Notes under the pieces: generated by a model | Databases searched by the model: none | Seen by the model: the letters and a program-made list of their open reading frames with translations, nothing else | Told to the model about the DNA's origin: nothing | Assembly (NCBI RefSeq): GCF_016808095.1 | Contig: NC_068976.1 | Location: 11,627,001-11,691,000 of the forward strand | Origin: Vigna angularis | Taxonomy: Eukaryota > Streptophyta > Magnoliopsida > Fabales > Fabaceae | Direction: 5' to 3' | DNA: 64,000 nucleotides | In this document: positions 32,678-43,653 of the stretch, piece after piece | Position numbering within the stretch: position 1 is the stretch's first letter | Layout: every line of letters begins with the position of its first letter | Position numbers and translations under genes: made by a program

Positions 32678-35600
32678 CTACGACCACCAATTTGGAATAC
32701 TTGCCGTAGCTTCGTTCACCATTTTTACGAGAGTCACCTGTTAAGGTTTATAGCTGAATGTTAAAGTTCTACGGATAATCGCCAACAACACCAAAAGTCT
32801 AAAAGAAAAATTTTCAAAAAAGTCTGACAGAAAATGTTTCAAAGAGGTGGATCTGTAATTGAAATAAAAAACAAAAGAAAGCCAGGGCGAACAAATAAAT
32901 AAACTAGGTAAAACCATAGGGAGGTGAAATTACATACCACACTTTCTGGAACACCGGGGGGCGGCAATGTCAGATTTTTCGGAGGGGCAACCTTATCGTA
33001 CGATCTTTTATCAAATCTCCACTCTCCGATCTTTCCATACGTCAGCTCACCCTAAAATATTTAACATCACACACACTGAGAGACAAGCAATTAAATACAA
33101 ATTAAGATGTACTTTTCCTAGAATGATAATTGAATTATAAACTTTCCCTTTATTTTTCATTGCACATCAGAATAGATATTTGTAGAGCTCAATCCCAACA
33201 CAGTACCTTCATGTTATAGTCGCAACCATATGTATAGTGAATTATGTATGTCTTGCCAATTTCTTTGTCCCATGGAGGCTGAAACGCATGATAAACAAAC
33301 AAATATTAGCCATTTTGAGGATAGAGAGCTTTCGATGAATTATGCGTTTTATTGAAAAATTATGAAATTTCAAGAACAAATGATAGACAAAAAAAAATCA
33401 GCTTTTTAATAACTTTTTTACAATAACTTTTTAATTATAAAACGTCCGTTTAAGATCTTCCAAAAGAAAAATACCAAACCCTTTAGGTATTCAATTGCTT
33501 ATGAAGAAATTGAGGTGCTTAAATTGAGTTTATCGCGAGTAATGGGTTTAATTTATTTGATTTTTCTTATCCTATCGATGATTGTTAGAAAATTTATCCC
33601 GACAGACTCCTATCATCTAGTCACCAGTGTATGATAATGGACGTTCTTACATATAATTAATTTTTTTTCTAAGCTACAAGTAATGGACTGATTGGTTATG
33701 TTATAGCAGAGAGAGATTAGGGTTAAATATGTTTTTCGTCCCTTAAGTATCACACGATTTTGGATTTAGTCCCTACTCGAAACTTTGATGGTTTTAGTCC
33801 TCGTAGTTTTGAAACTATTAGTATTAGTCCTTAAAAATGGACGGCGTTAAGTTTTAGTAGATCTGGCAAACGGCGATGTCCAGCTGCGCTCTGCACTCTC
33901 TGCCATGTTGCTGGCCAATAAGAATCTGACACTCACGTGGCCATTCTTGTTCTTCCTCCCTCACCTGACGACGGCGAAGATCTAGGTTTTCGCTACACTG
34001 CTCCCCCGCCTCTGTCTCTCTCCAGGAACTCTGCTAAGTCCACTACAACTCTCAGATCGCCATCTCCTGCCGCGGTCCGACTCTTCCCATTCCACTCCAC
34101 ATTTATCCCATCATCATTTACTGACTTCGTCGTTGTTTGCAGTGGTGTTTGCAGTTTTTTTTTTGGTATAGGTTGTTTGTAGAGTTTATTGGAGGATTCC
34201 ACAGCCCCACTGTTAGCATCCTATTAGGCACTCGAGTATGATCTTCAATATCTGGAGTTCTGAACACAAAAAGAACAAGGTTTTTTGTCTGTGCTTATTG
34301 TGATTACACACCCAAAGAGGCATTTTGGTAAATAAATATATATAACTCTATAGTAGCAAAATGTGATTCAAGAGAATAAATATCACTCCTAAATACCAAC
34401 ACTTGGATGTGCAGAAAACCACACTAATTGTCATTATCAGCCACTGTAAATTAATAAACAGCCTTAGTCATGCTTTTGGAAAGTATCACCATTATCAAGT
34501 CCCTTATCATTGTAATCTACCTTCTTCCCCTCCCCTACATATTTTGTTCAAGTGAAAAGACAATTTGCATAATTCAGAAAGAATTGCCATGGCTGCACTG
34601 TCACAAACAGCGTTGCCTAATTCAAAAAGGTCTGGCATCCATTGCCATCCACTGTTTGCAGATAAGGAGCTTGATGGAGAACAAAAGGAAGCAGTTTGCA
34701 AAGGAAAAGGAGGAGCTTCTGAAACTGGAAAAGGGGTAATAATAAAAGAATCGAGAAATTAGTAGCGACAAGGAAGAAATGGAAGAAGGATTGCCAAATA
34801 TTAATTTGGAAATGTTAAGAGAAGAAGCTGAAGGCGATGCCTCTTGATGATGAGAAGAATGATTATATAAGGTTAGAAGAGGGAGGAAGAACGAGAATGG
34901 CCACGTGAGTGTCAGATTCTTATTGGCCAGCAACGTGGCAGAGAGTGCAAAGCTCAGCTGGGCATCGCCGTTTTCCAGATCTACTAAAACTTAACGCAGT
35001 CCATTTTTAAGGACTAATACTAATAGTTTCAAAACTACGAGGACTAAAAACTATCAAAGTTTCGAGTAGGGACTAAAACCAAAATCGTGTGATACTTAAG
35101 GGACGAAAAACATATTTAACCCGAGAGATTATATATATTTATGACACTGAGTCTTTCATTTTTCCTTTTATATAATGTTTAACTGTCATTTTATTTAAGG
35201 TGAGACTTTGACTCAGTTGGATTATTTCCAACATCTACATACATCAAAGATCCTTGTATAATTTGCATATGAATAATGGTCGTATAAAAAACTGAAAGAA
35301 AGAACCTTATTGAACCTGAATCATGAAGTCCTTGTGTAATATGTTATGAACACCATGAAGAGCAGATGCAACCGCATAAGCATACCTAAGTCAGTGATAC
35401 AAAATAAAAACATAAAAAGGTAAAATTATTCTGAGTTTTTTAGAAAGGATGACATGAATAAGAGAGGGAAGAAAATGAAATTACATTTCGAGCACCCATC
35501 CAAAAGCTTTATCAGTTTCAGGATCCTTTTTCATTGCCAGAGAAACGTTCATCCAAGTGGGAGCAATCTTCTTAAGGTATTTCTAACATTCATCCACACA

Positions 35601-37040
35601 AAATTTATGAAATGACACCAAATAAAGAGTATTCATTATTATCACAGAAAAATAATCGACAGATACCTTCCCAACAATAACTGGTGAATTCCCAATTGGA
35701 TCAATATCAGTTATTGGTCCCTTTTCCACAGGGAAGTACTTCCTTAGCACTGCTTCATACTTCTTAGGCTCGATGTAGAAGAAAGGGAATGCAGCTCCAT
35801 ACCCATCTGTGGCTAAGTTGGGTATAGGTTTCACAATTATATGATCTGGCTCTGCCATCAATATGTAACTGATATACAGTGCTAACAAAAGTCAACCAAA
35901 TTCCCAAGAGAGAGAAATACAGAAAATTAGAAATTTAAAGTTAAATAGCTCACTCTTCTTTAATATCTGCTTTTTCAAGCCACTGCACAAATGCCCATGG
36001 TCTATTAAGCACAATGTATCCCTGTTATACAGTGCAGATGTGTAAGAATCCACAAGAATAAGGAATCAACTAATGAATTTTATCCCTGAAAATGTACCTC
36101 ACGTATCACTCGTTGACTTAAATTAATGTTTTTAGTCCTTAAATAATTCAAACCCTTTTATGGTTGGAACAAATACGATTACATTTCCAATAGCTATTTT
36201 TCCCAGAAACAGTATAATTTGAGTTTAGACTCGTCAACAATTACTGAGATAAACCATGACATCTTATAATTTGAGTTTGAATTTAACTCAATCTCAAAAG
36301 CTAGTTACGCAATTAGAAATGTCCCTGTTCTTTGTTCGTTCTTTTGTTCTTAAGAGTCACAGTCATTGTGGTAGAGAAACACAACCCAACCACTTGAAAT
36401 TACAAAAAACAAAAGTCAACATATTACCATGTTGTCGGAAAACAGTTCAAAACCTTTTACAGTGTTATACCATTCCCACAAAATTCATACGATTTTGCAA
36501 TCATTCAGAAATTGAACCCCCCCATGTAAAAAAATTCAATTTTTTTCAACTTCAGAAAAATAACATCCACAGTGACAGCAGAGAAACACAAGAAAAAACA
36601 CCCGACGGAACCCAGAAAGCATAATTGTGCAAGAAGCAAAGCAAAACCTGATCCATCCCAGCAGGTAAAGGCTGAGCAACAAAGGTGGGGATCTCATCCA
36701 TGAACTGGTCAGGCTTCCCAGAATGAAGGATCCGAGTGAAGCCTCCCATCCCAGATTGGGGTCCATGCTTGAATTTGTTGTACCAAAAGTACATCAGTCT
36801 GCACTGCCACGTGTTGTACACAGAGTCAGAGGCAGTGACTGCAGTGTGAAAAAGCCTCTTTTTTTGGGAGGAGGATCTGTGGAGTGGCATCTTGATGAGA
36901 GGATCCACCGAAATGGAAGGGCGAGAAGGGCCTGGGAAGTCCTGCTTGAGAGGGGCATTGGCTGAGATGATGATGTTGTACGTTATGAGAGCCACTGAGA
37001 AAGTTATCAGAATTGTGAAGAACAAATTGCCACACCCCAT
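32678..37040 (-). CDS. Hydroxyproline O-arabinosyltransferase (HPAT/RDN1 family)
   Basis: A Golgi enzyme family that adds the first arabinose to hydroxyproline in extensins and CLE signalling peptides; legume members (RDN1, pea NOD3) restrain nodule number. Exons on the minus strand: 37040-36648, 36021-35954, 35868-35667, 35582-35485, 35385-35316, 33278-33207, 33051-32938 and 32737-32678, giving 358 residues, the usual family length. All phases and GT-AG sites agree. An N-terminal anchor ([19 protein letters not shown], ~residues 7-25) is followed by [79 protein letters not shown] and [20 protein letters not shown]. It ends [12 protein letters not shown]. Intron 5 (33279-35315) is enlarged by a MULE. 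Which HPAT paralogue this is cannot be decided here. Confidence 0.93.
33720..35122. mobile_element. MULE in HPAT intron 5 (1,403 bp, TSD GAGAGATTA)
   Basis: The element starts GGGTTAAATATGTTTTTCG and ends with its complement. Exact 9-bp duplications GAGAGATTA flank it (33711-33719 and 35123-35131). Terminal inverted repeats are about 240 bp (33720-33963 and 34880-35122) with few mismatches. The ~900-bp interior has lysine/glutamate-rich short frames around 34660-34860 ([18 protein letters not shown]) that may be captured coding sequence, but no family was recognised. There is no transposase. It lies wholly within an intron of the HPAT gene, away from splice sites. Confidence 0.93.
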
Positions 37041-37305
37041 TTTCCAATTTGATTCCCCTTTGATGGGTTTGTTTCAAATGAAGAAAGACGAAGCAAAAGG
37101 AAGAATCTTTGTTCACAATTATAGAGAATAGAGAGTAGTTGGATTTGACAACAGAGGCGGCTTGGTCATACTTCTTCTGTTCTGCGTCCAGTTGTTGAGA
37201 GATGAATTGATATCGAACTCCAAAAAGTCTTCTCCTATTTATCTTTTTTAATTTCCCTTTATAATAATAACAGAATGTATTTAGTTTTTTTGTTCTTCTG
37301 TTTTG
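37041..37305 (-). promoter_or_regulatory. Core promoter and 5' leader of the HPAT gene
   Basis: On the minus strand a TATAAA motif (37258-37263, in TTATAAAGGG) lies about 215 bp upstream of the start codon, with a second weaker candidate GATAAATAGG near 37233-37242. The leader contains short A/T- and C-rich tracts. A MULE is inserted only ~50 bp upstream of the TATA motif, so everything further upstream in the present sequence is transposon. Confidence 0.5.
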
Positions 37306-38379
37306 TTTATATTAGGTTTAATGGCTCGGTACGTTCTTATTTCCGGCGTGAATCTCAAATAGGTCCCTTTTTTTTGCATCTTATGAGATCTCGAAAATTA
37401 AAAATCATAATTAAATGTCAAATCTGTAATTATTGCACTGCTGAGTCACCTGGCAGCTTCCATAAATGCACCTCGCCACACGTTCAGTGCATTAAAAACG
37501 CACTTTGCACCACATGCACGCACGCCACGTGTCACGAGAGAAGTTTCCAATTCAGAAGTGGGTGTGCAGGTGTCAGCAGAAGAGACGCTCGTCCGTGGGG
37601 CGTGGAAATTAACAAAACTGTTAGTTTTTCGAAAATCTCTCTCACCTGCACGCACTCATCTTCTACCTCTAAACTCACCCCTTCATTTCTCTCCAACTTC
37701 TCTCTAAAACCTCCCAACTTCTCTCTACTGTAACTCACCAAGCTTTTCTCCGATCACGTTTCAGCACCGTAGGAACGTTCGCTGAACCGAGAGCTACACA
37801 TTGGACCGAACAGTTTCAAGAACTGAAATTGGTAAGTTCTCCTTCAGTAGCTCGTCCTTAGGTTTTCTGGAAACCAGGTTGTTGGCTGCATGCAAATGTG
37901 TAGTCTAAAGGATTCATTTTCTGTGGTTAGATTTGTTTTAAGAAGAGTCAAGAGGCATTGAGGGTAGAATACCGTTAGCTGGACGAACCAAAAATCTGGT
38001 GTTAGGACGTTTCTTCATCGATCCGGGTAAGGGAAGCTTATATATTTAATTTATACTTGTATGATTTTATGAAGGCATGATCTGAGTTGTCTGTATGAAA
38101 TATATGTATATGTGCTGTTCTGGATCTGCATGAACGAACCCTGTTGTGCTGTATGAGTATATTTTCTGTTGGTGGAAATGCATGTTGAATTGGATTCGTA
38201 TGAAAGATGTATGACTATAGTATAGTTGGATTTATTAATGTGAAGAAAGCTGTATAGTATGTAAATTAATGTGGATATGAAATTATAAAGTATGAATCGT
38301 ATGAAAAATGTTAAAGTTAAGATAGTTGGAAAAATCTGGATCTGATAAATTCCCTATGATAAATTACGATCGTCATCGA

Positions 38380-38770
38380 ATGGTCTTTCACCGTTCGGTT
38401 TCCCTGAAAAAGACTTAGAGTTGAATTCTTTCATTTGGGAAGGGTTCGGTTTGAGAACGAGCGTCTTTATTTGAATTACTATGTTTGAGCGTTCGGCTCC
38501 ACATAGAGTTGTCGTACGCCTTAAATTTTATAATATTGCATTAAGTAGCGTTCGGTCTTATACTGAACGTTCGTCCTAAATATCGTTCGGTCTTATACTG
38601 AACGTTCGTCCTAAATAGCGCTCGGTCTTATACCAAGCGTTCGTCATGATTGGGGCTCGGTCATCTACATAGCGTTCGCATTAATGAAGCGTCGGTCTTA
38701 GATTGAACGCTCGTCCTTATAACTGATTTCTTACTGAACGTAAATAGCGTTCGTCCGAAATGGCTAGTAA
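38380..38770. repeat. GCGTTCGGTCTTATACTGAA repeat cluster
   Basis: Several diverged units combining a GCGTTCGGTC word with GAACGTTCGTCCTAAAT. Each pair is partly self-complementary (GAACG/CGTTC). The cluster lies within the solo LTR and echoes the ACGAACG-type motif found in three other mobile elements of the window. Confidence 0.75.
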
Positions 38771-39406
38771 TTGTATATTGGCGCGTTTGGTCATTGACTG
38801 GCAGTCATCCCATTTTAAACAAAAAGTTCCCAATGTAATTAAGTATTCCTCTTGATGTATCTTCGTACAAGTTGAGTCAATCCTACCTCTTGGTACTTAA
38901 AATATTCTGAAATTGTTTTATTATTTTGGAGTCTTTCTGATTGTTAAAGGGTTCTGCCAAATCTGGCTTTTAACGTTCGTCCTCTTCCTTTAGAAAGTTG
39001 GACGTTCGTCTTTTTAAGAGAGTGGAACAAAGAATGAAAATGTGATAAATATGAAATGTTAAGATGTTCGAACACTATATTAAATGGTTGTACGAGTATG
39101 GGATTTGAACGAGCGATCCAAGGAGGAACGTCTCAGATATGATTAAATATTAAATTTGGTAAAGTATGACTGTGGATAAGTTAAGACTCGCTTGGTCCAT
39201 CCTGATATTCCGTGATACTCATCTTCACGTAGAGGAGAGTAGTTCATGTGTGGGAATGGCAGGAGGTCCTTAGTCCATAAGTTAACATGGGCGACGTAAG
39301 AACGGACTAACCTCGAGTGGCAGCTGTTTGGTGTATCCCAGTTACTACATCACTCGGGTGCAAGGACGCTTGTAACTACACAGATCATACAGTCCGGACG
39401 GTCTGT

Positions 39407-39408
<2 letters not shown>

Positions 39409-39453
<45 letters not shown>
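39409..39453. repeat. (TA)n microsatellite
   Basis: An uninterrupted run of about 22 TA dinucleotides within the solo LTR. Short hydrophobic open frames over it are artefacts. Confidence 0.95.
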
Positions 39454-39455
<2 letters not shown>

Positions 39456-40972
39456 CTATGTTATTCTATGTTAAGTTAATTGAGGTATGTGTGGAATGAA
39501 ATGTGTATTGTATGTGTAGATGTATAATTTAAATATCATAAGCTTACCCTTTCGTTTTTCCTTGTGTTGTCGTATTGTCTATGTACGTTCGTCCTGTCCT
39601 TGCAATGATCATCCGTGTGGATGTGAGCAGATGGAGGTGCGTCCCTTGAAGAAGTGCTCGAAGAAGAAAATTTGGAAGACGCTAACCTAGTGGAAGTGGA
39701 AGTTAAAGCCGAGCCTTAGAGCGCTCGCATGTGTATTTAGTTTTGTTAAGTTTAATTTTGGACGATCGGTCATAGTCTTGTAAGACCGTTCGTCTCTGAA
39801 CTCTTGCTGGTATCGCATTCGTTTTTATTTCTGTATGTTATGCCGTTCGACTTATTACCGCTCGTTCGGTTTTTGTAAGACTGCACTGTTTTATTAACTT
39901 AATGTAATTAATTCTGATTATGGTAATTATTATAATTTGGGATGTTACACATCTCAATTGGGTTCTTTTTTATGTAAAATTGGAGTAATTAGGGGTCTGC
40001 CGTCAAATTGAACAAACGACCGTTTAAGTTTGCCTCCTTGTTATTAAAAATGAGTTTGAATTGATTTTTGTATTAAAATATGGATTGAGCAAACGTTCTT
40101 CAAGGGCAAAAAAGACAAACTGGGCGAACCCCTTTTCTTCTTTTCTTCTTCGATTGGAAGCACGGAGGGGAAACCCCTTTTCTTCTTCAGAACCCTAATC
40201 GTGATTGAGATTGAAAATGTTTTTACATTTGTCGTCAATCCAAATTAAATTCTGCTGAAAAAACACACTTGAGTGATAAAATTTCCTTCTGAATGAAGAA
40301 CTTACAAGATCATTCTTGAGCAAGTTGCCGATGGTGTGATAGGAACATCCTCTCTCTACTGCCACAGTCATTACCTACTTGTTTGTGGTTCATATCTCTT
40401 GGATCTTTTACCAGTCTCATCCCACGATCTCCAAGAAGGGGAAGAAGAATAAATCCCACGGCTTCAACTGCACATGACCCAAAACAAACTCCACCGGAAA
40501 AATAAATCCTAAACAGCTCCATTGACGAACATGCTGACGCCGCCACTACTACAGCCCACCAACGACGATGAGAAGGACGATAGCAGCGGAACGCTGAGAA
40601 CTCTGAAAAACTGTGTGGAACCTGTTAATTCGGCAATGAAAACGATAAAAGGGAAATGGGAGAAGAAAATAGGGAGATCCGTTCGGCCAACATGCTTTGC
40701 CCATTTTGTCCTTCCCTAAGTCTGAATCCACATTTGTGCAATCCAAACTTTTAATACAAAATTCATTTTTAATGCCACGTCAGATTAATGAATACACTGA
40801 CTATACCACGTAGGTCAAACTTAAACGGCCGTTTGTTCAATTTGACGGCAGACCCCTAATTGCTCCAATTTTATACAAATAAGAACCCAACTGAGACACT
40901 GAAAAGAAAAAGAACCTATTTGAGATTCACGCTGAAAATAGGAATCTACCGAAACATTAAACCTTTATATTA

Positions 40973-41737
40973 TGATGTTGTTTGTAAAGTGAATTCATAT
41001 GGCCAGCCATAGCCATCAGAATGAGTCACCATCACTTTCAATTTTTTTCACTTGCATTAATTAATTAGGCACATATTTTAAAACTTTTATTTCTATGCAT
41101 TCAAATTTAGACTTTGGGTATAATTCAACTTTTGTAATAATAACTTTTGTTTATGCGATATAGTTAATTGTGTTAGATTAAAAAATCGAGATTGTAGTTA
41201 AGAGTTTTTCAAATAAGAAGCATTTTTTTTTTAAATTTTCCATGAAAACATACCATTCTTTTGGGAAATATTAAAATATATTTTTTATTTTGCATCTTAA
41301 TCGGTCCCATAACTGTTTCCAGATATAAGAACTAAGACAATTAGAAATATGAGTATAATTAAAACAACTTTTTAATTTATTGCAAAAAAATTAGATGGCA
41401 AGCAAACTAAAAACCTCATAATAATTAATTTAAAATTAAGATGTATAGTTGGTTGTGATTGAATTAAGGTATACAACATATACTACCAGTACTTTAACGA
41501 TTATTAGTTAAATATTAATTTAAAACTATTCATAAATAAACTATTAATTTTAAATATTTTGAATAAACTTTTGAAACTAGTTATTAGTTATATATATACT
41601 TTTATATTTTTTAATGATTCTTTTCGAAAATGTACATTTAAATTCGTTCTTTATAAATGTCATTTATGAAGAGTATTTTGTGTTTGGAAAGTAGAGTTGA
41701 TATTATTTTCCTTTTTAAAGAAATATTTTGTGAAAAG

Positions 41738-41768
<31 letters not shown>

Positions 41769-41784
41769 TTCATTATAACATTCA
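40973..41784. other. AT-rich intergenic sequence
   Basis: AT-rich sequence between two MULEs. A (TA)n tract of about 12 units lies at 41744-41769. Nothing else was recognised. Confidence 0.6.
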
Positions 41785-42302
41785 TAAAATAAAGGGTTAA
41801 ATATGTTTTTAGTCCCTGAACTATCAAGCGATTTTGGTTTTAGTCCCTACTCAGAACTTTGATGGTTTTTAGTCCTTATTGTTTTGAAACTGTTATAAAT
41901 AGTCCCTAATCTTAAACGGCGTTAATTTTTATTCGACGTGGCTAACGTCTAATGCCAAGTGTGATTTTATTCTCTCCACGTTTTCTTTTTTTTTATTCTA
42001 AATTTGTAATGAAATCCCTAATTTCTACGATGTTTACACTTTAGCATTAACACTGCAATTAGGGTTCAGAAGGGGCAGCCATCTGACAGTACAGAAACAC
42101 ATAAGGGGAAACGCAGATCGCTGTCGAACCTCCAACGCAAGGTCGCCGCCACCTAGCCTCCATGTCGTCACAAAAACCTTAACCAACCACCTGCAAACTC
42201 CGAGCAGAAGCGCCACCGTCATCTCCTTCAAATTGTGCCGCCACCGTCGATAGAGAAAACCAGAGTCAACAGTGTCGCGTCGGCGTCTTTGCGGAGGTGA
42301 GC

Positions 42303-42456
42303 AGCCTGAGTCGCACCATTTCCGGCATTGATTTCAGCGACCCCGATTGGAAAACAAAGTTCCAGCAAGATTGGGAGGCTCGTTTCAGACTTCCCCATCT
42401 CACCGACATCTTCCCAGATGCTCCTCCCATTCCTTCCACCTTTTGTCTCAAAATGA
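42303..42456 (+). pseudogene. Captured fragment of plastid-type ATP-dependent 6-phosphofructokinase
   Basis: The frame reads GIDFSDPDWKTKFQQDWEAR followed by FRLPHLTDIFPDAPPIPSTF and CLKM. This matches my knowledge of the N-terminal region of PFK4/PFK5-type phosphofructokinases (the segment ending IPSTFCLKMRTP before the catalytic domain). Only about 45 residues are present; the next residues diverge and no ATP- or sugar-phosphate-binding motifs follow. It is a fragment carried inside a Pack-MULE and is not expected to have enzyme activity. Confidence 0.65.
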
Positions 42457-42546
42457 AGTTGGTTGGTAGGTCTAGTTTTCTTTTCTTTACCCTTTGTTTG
42501 CTACTACGGAAACATTGCTCTGTCTGGGGTGAGGATTTTTATGCTT

Positions 42547-42792
42547 TTAAAATTCAACCAATAGAGAAAAGGAATGGGATTTTGGACAACGGGCCAAGGA
42601 CAAGTTTCGGATTGCTGTATATTGTACTCCACCCCCATTGCCAGATATTATAACTGCCCTCAAACCGTATATGCCATAACTTCCAAGAAGTTTACCTTCA
42701 GTGTCCACCAATTCAGTTCTGGCTAATGGAAGGTTCCAAGTGAAGGCACAAAGTAGAAACAGAGAAAAGAAAAGAAAACAATCAAAGTGCAA
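42547..42792 (-). pseudogene. Captured N-terminal fragment of a Kunitz-type protease inhibitor
   Basis: On the minus strand an open frame begins with a signal-peptide-like run (FLFFSLFLLCAFTWNLPLA), then ELVDTEGKLLG, YGLRAVIISGNGGG and LARCPKSHS. Kunitz (STI) inhibitors start the mature chain with V-D-EG-PL-NGG-YYI and reach GGG followed by a CP motif at this spacing. The conserved NGGTYYILP stretch is altered, and the frame leaves the family after ~60 residues. It is a decayed fragment in reverse orientation to the phosphofructokinase piece in the same Pack-MULE. Confidence 0.65.
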
Positions 42793-43054
42793 ACATAGAA
42801 GAAATTAAGGGCTTCTGTGCAAATTTGAAATAAAAAGAAAACAAAATATGGCACATAATAAATTCATAGCTGGCATGAAACGTGGATTGGTCGTTAGCCA
42901 CGTGAAACAAAAGTTAACGTCGTCCAATTTTAAGGACTATTACTCAGAGTTTCAAAACAATAAGGACTAAAAACCATCAAAGTTCTGAGTAGGGACTAAA
43001 ACCAAAATCGCTTGATAGTTCAGGGACTAAAAACATATTTAACCCTAAAATAAA

Positions 43055-43182
43055 AGTACCTGCTGGAACATTTATTGATACTTGAATTTAAACTCTATCT
43101 AGAATTATTTATTTTTGTGTTATACCAAAATCACAAAATGTAAATAAAAAATTTAATGATGGATTGTTTTAGGAAGATTAAT
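43055..43182. other. Short AT-rich spacer
   Basis: AT-rich sequence between the Pack-MULE target duplication and the presumed start of the copia element E LTR. Nothing was recognised. Confidence 0.5.
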
Positions 43183-43378
43183 TGTCAGAACACTTCTAAA
43201 ATCACCGCTTAACACCGCCTCTCTTTTTTTCACGTGCATCGCACCGCTTCTGTTTTTGTTCTGTTTTTCTTTTCTTTTTTTTTGTTTTTCTTTTCTGTTT
43301 CTTCTCTCTCCCTATATTATCCTTTTCTGTATTGTACAATATAATTCATTTCAAACAATATAAAAATGAGTTTTACTG
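43183..43378 (+). mobile_element. 5' portion of the LTR of copia element E
   Basis: This segment lies immediately left of copia element C and continues at 52784, where a TGGTATCAGAGC primer site follows. The combined ~335 bp would be a copia LTR, starting perhaps at TGTCAGAACAC (43183). A TATAAAA motif (43359-43365) after a long CT-rich tract fits an LTR promoter. The left edge is a guess, as no duplication was found. Confidence 0.5.
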
Positions 43379-43585
43379 TGTTAAGATATGTCAAATATTT
43401 TATTAAAGGATATTAGGCAATCAAATATTGTGTTAGTTATAATTTAGATATTATTATAATTTGTGCAGATTTGTGCACCTGTCATTCCTTTAATAGATGA
43501 AGAATTATAGGATCCTTGAATGTATATATATGGTACTCTACTCTTTGAAATAATACATCAGAATTATTCTTTAAACATCTATATA
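43379..43585 (+). repeat. 5' LTR of copia element C
   Basis: Starts TGTTAAG and ends CATCTATATA directly before the primer site. The ending is not the canonical CA, but the boundary is fixed by the TACTG duplication at the outer ends. Confidence 0.85.
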
Positions 43586-43653
43586 TGGTATCAAGAGCCA
43601 AACATTGATATCCTCTACAATATAGGAATCAGTGTTTTGTTTGAATATTTCTG

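Larger units (their letters stand above)
37382..39949 (+). mobile_element. Solo LTR, chromovirus-like (2,568 bp, TSD CATCT)
   Basis: Flanked by the 5-bp duplication CATCT (37377-37381 and 39950-39954) and inserted in the left terminal repeat of a MULE. It ends GGGATGTTACA, an ending I associate with large chromovirus LTRs; the first bases TATGAG are not the canonical TG. No primer site or second LTR follows, so it is a solo LTR. It contains CCACGTGTCACG (about 37526-37537), a CT-rich leader, a GGTAAG-type donor near 37830, repeated GTTCGGTCTTATACTGAACG units (38540-38770), and a (TA)n tract at 39409-39453. A second, truncated family member lies at 11737-12480. Confidence 0.8.
37315..40963. 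mobile_element. MULE (GGTTTAATG family) split by a solo LTR, TSD TTTATATTA
   Basis: Exact 9-bp duplications TTTATATTA (37306-37314 and 40964-40972) bracket an element that starts GGTTTAATGGCTCGGTA and ends TACCGAAACATTAAACC. The left terminal repeat is interrupted after ~65 bp by the LTR at 37382-39949 and resumes at 39955. Without it the MULE is about 1.08 kb. The terminal repeats share GACGGCAGACCCCTAATT and AACGGCCGTTTG with the element at 59370. The interior (40100-40740) has a minus-strand open stretch with a hydrophobic segment (AVEAVGFILLPLL) that I could not assign; it may be a captured exon. Confidence 0.9.
41794..43045. mobile_element. Pack-MULE with two captured gene fragments (1,252 bp, TSD TAAAATAAA)
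   Basis: The element starts GGGTTAAATATGTTTTTAG and ends in its complement, with exact 9-bp duplications TAAAATAAA at 41785-41793 and 43046-43054. Terminal inverted repeats of about 155 bp match those of the element in the HPAT intron, so the two belong to one family. The interior contains a phosphofructokinase fragment on the plus strand and a Kunitz-inhibitor fragment on the minus strand. There is no transposase, so the element depends on one supplied elsewhere. Confidence 0.93.

Noticed and set aside
39317..39499. Small hydrophobic protein
   Set aside because: Generated by translating the (TA)n microsatellite.
43379..43585. Alternative 5' LTR end at the CA in TTTAAACA
   Set aside because: It would be canonical, but the outer TACTG duplication requires the LTR to end eight to nine bases later in both copies.
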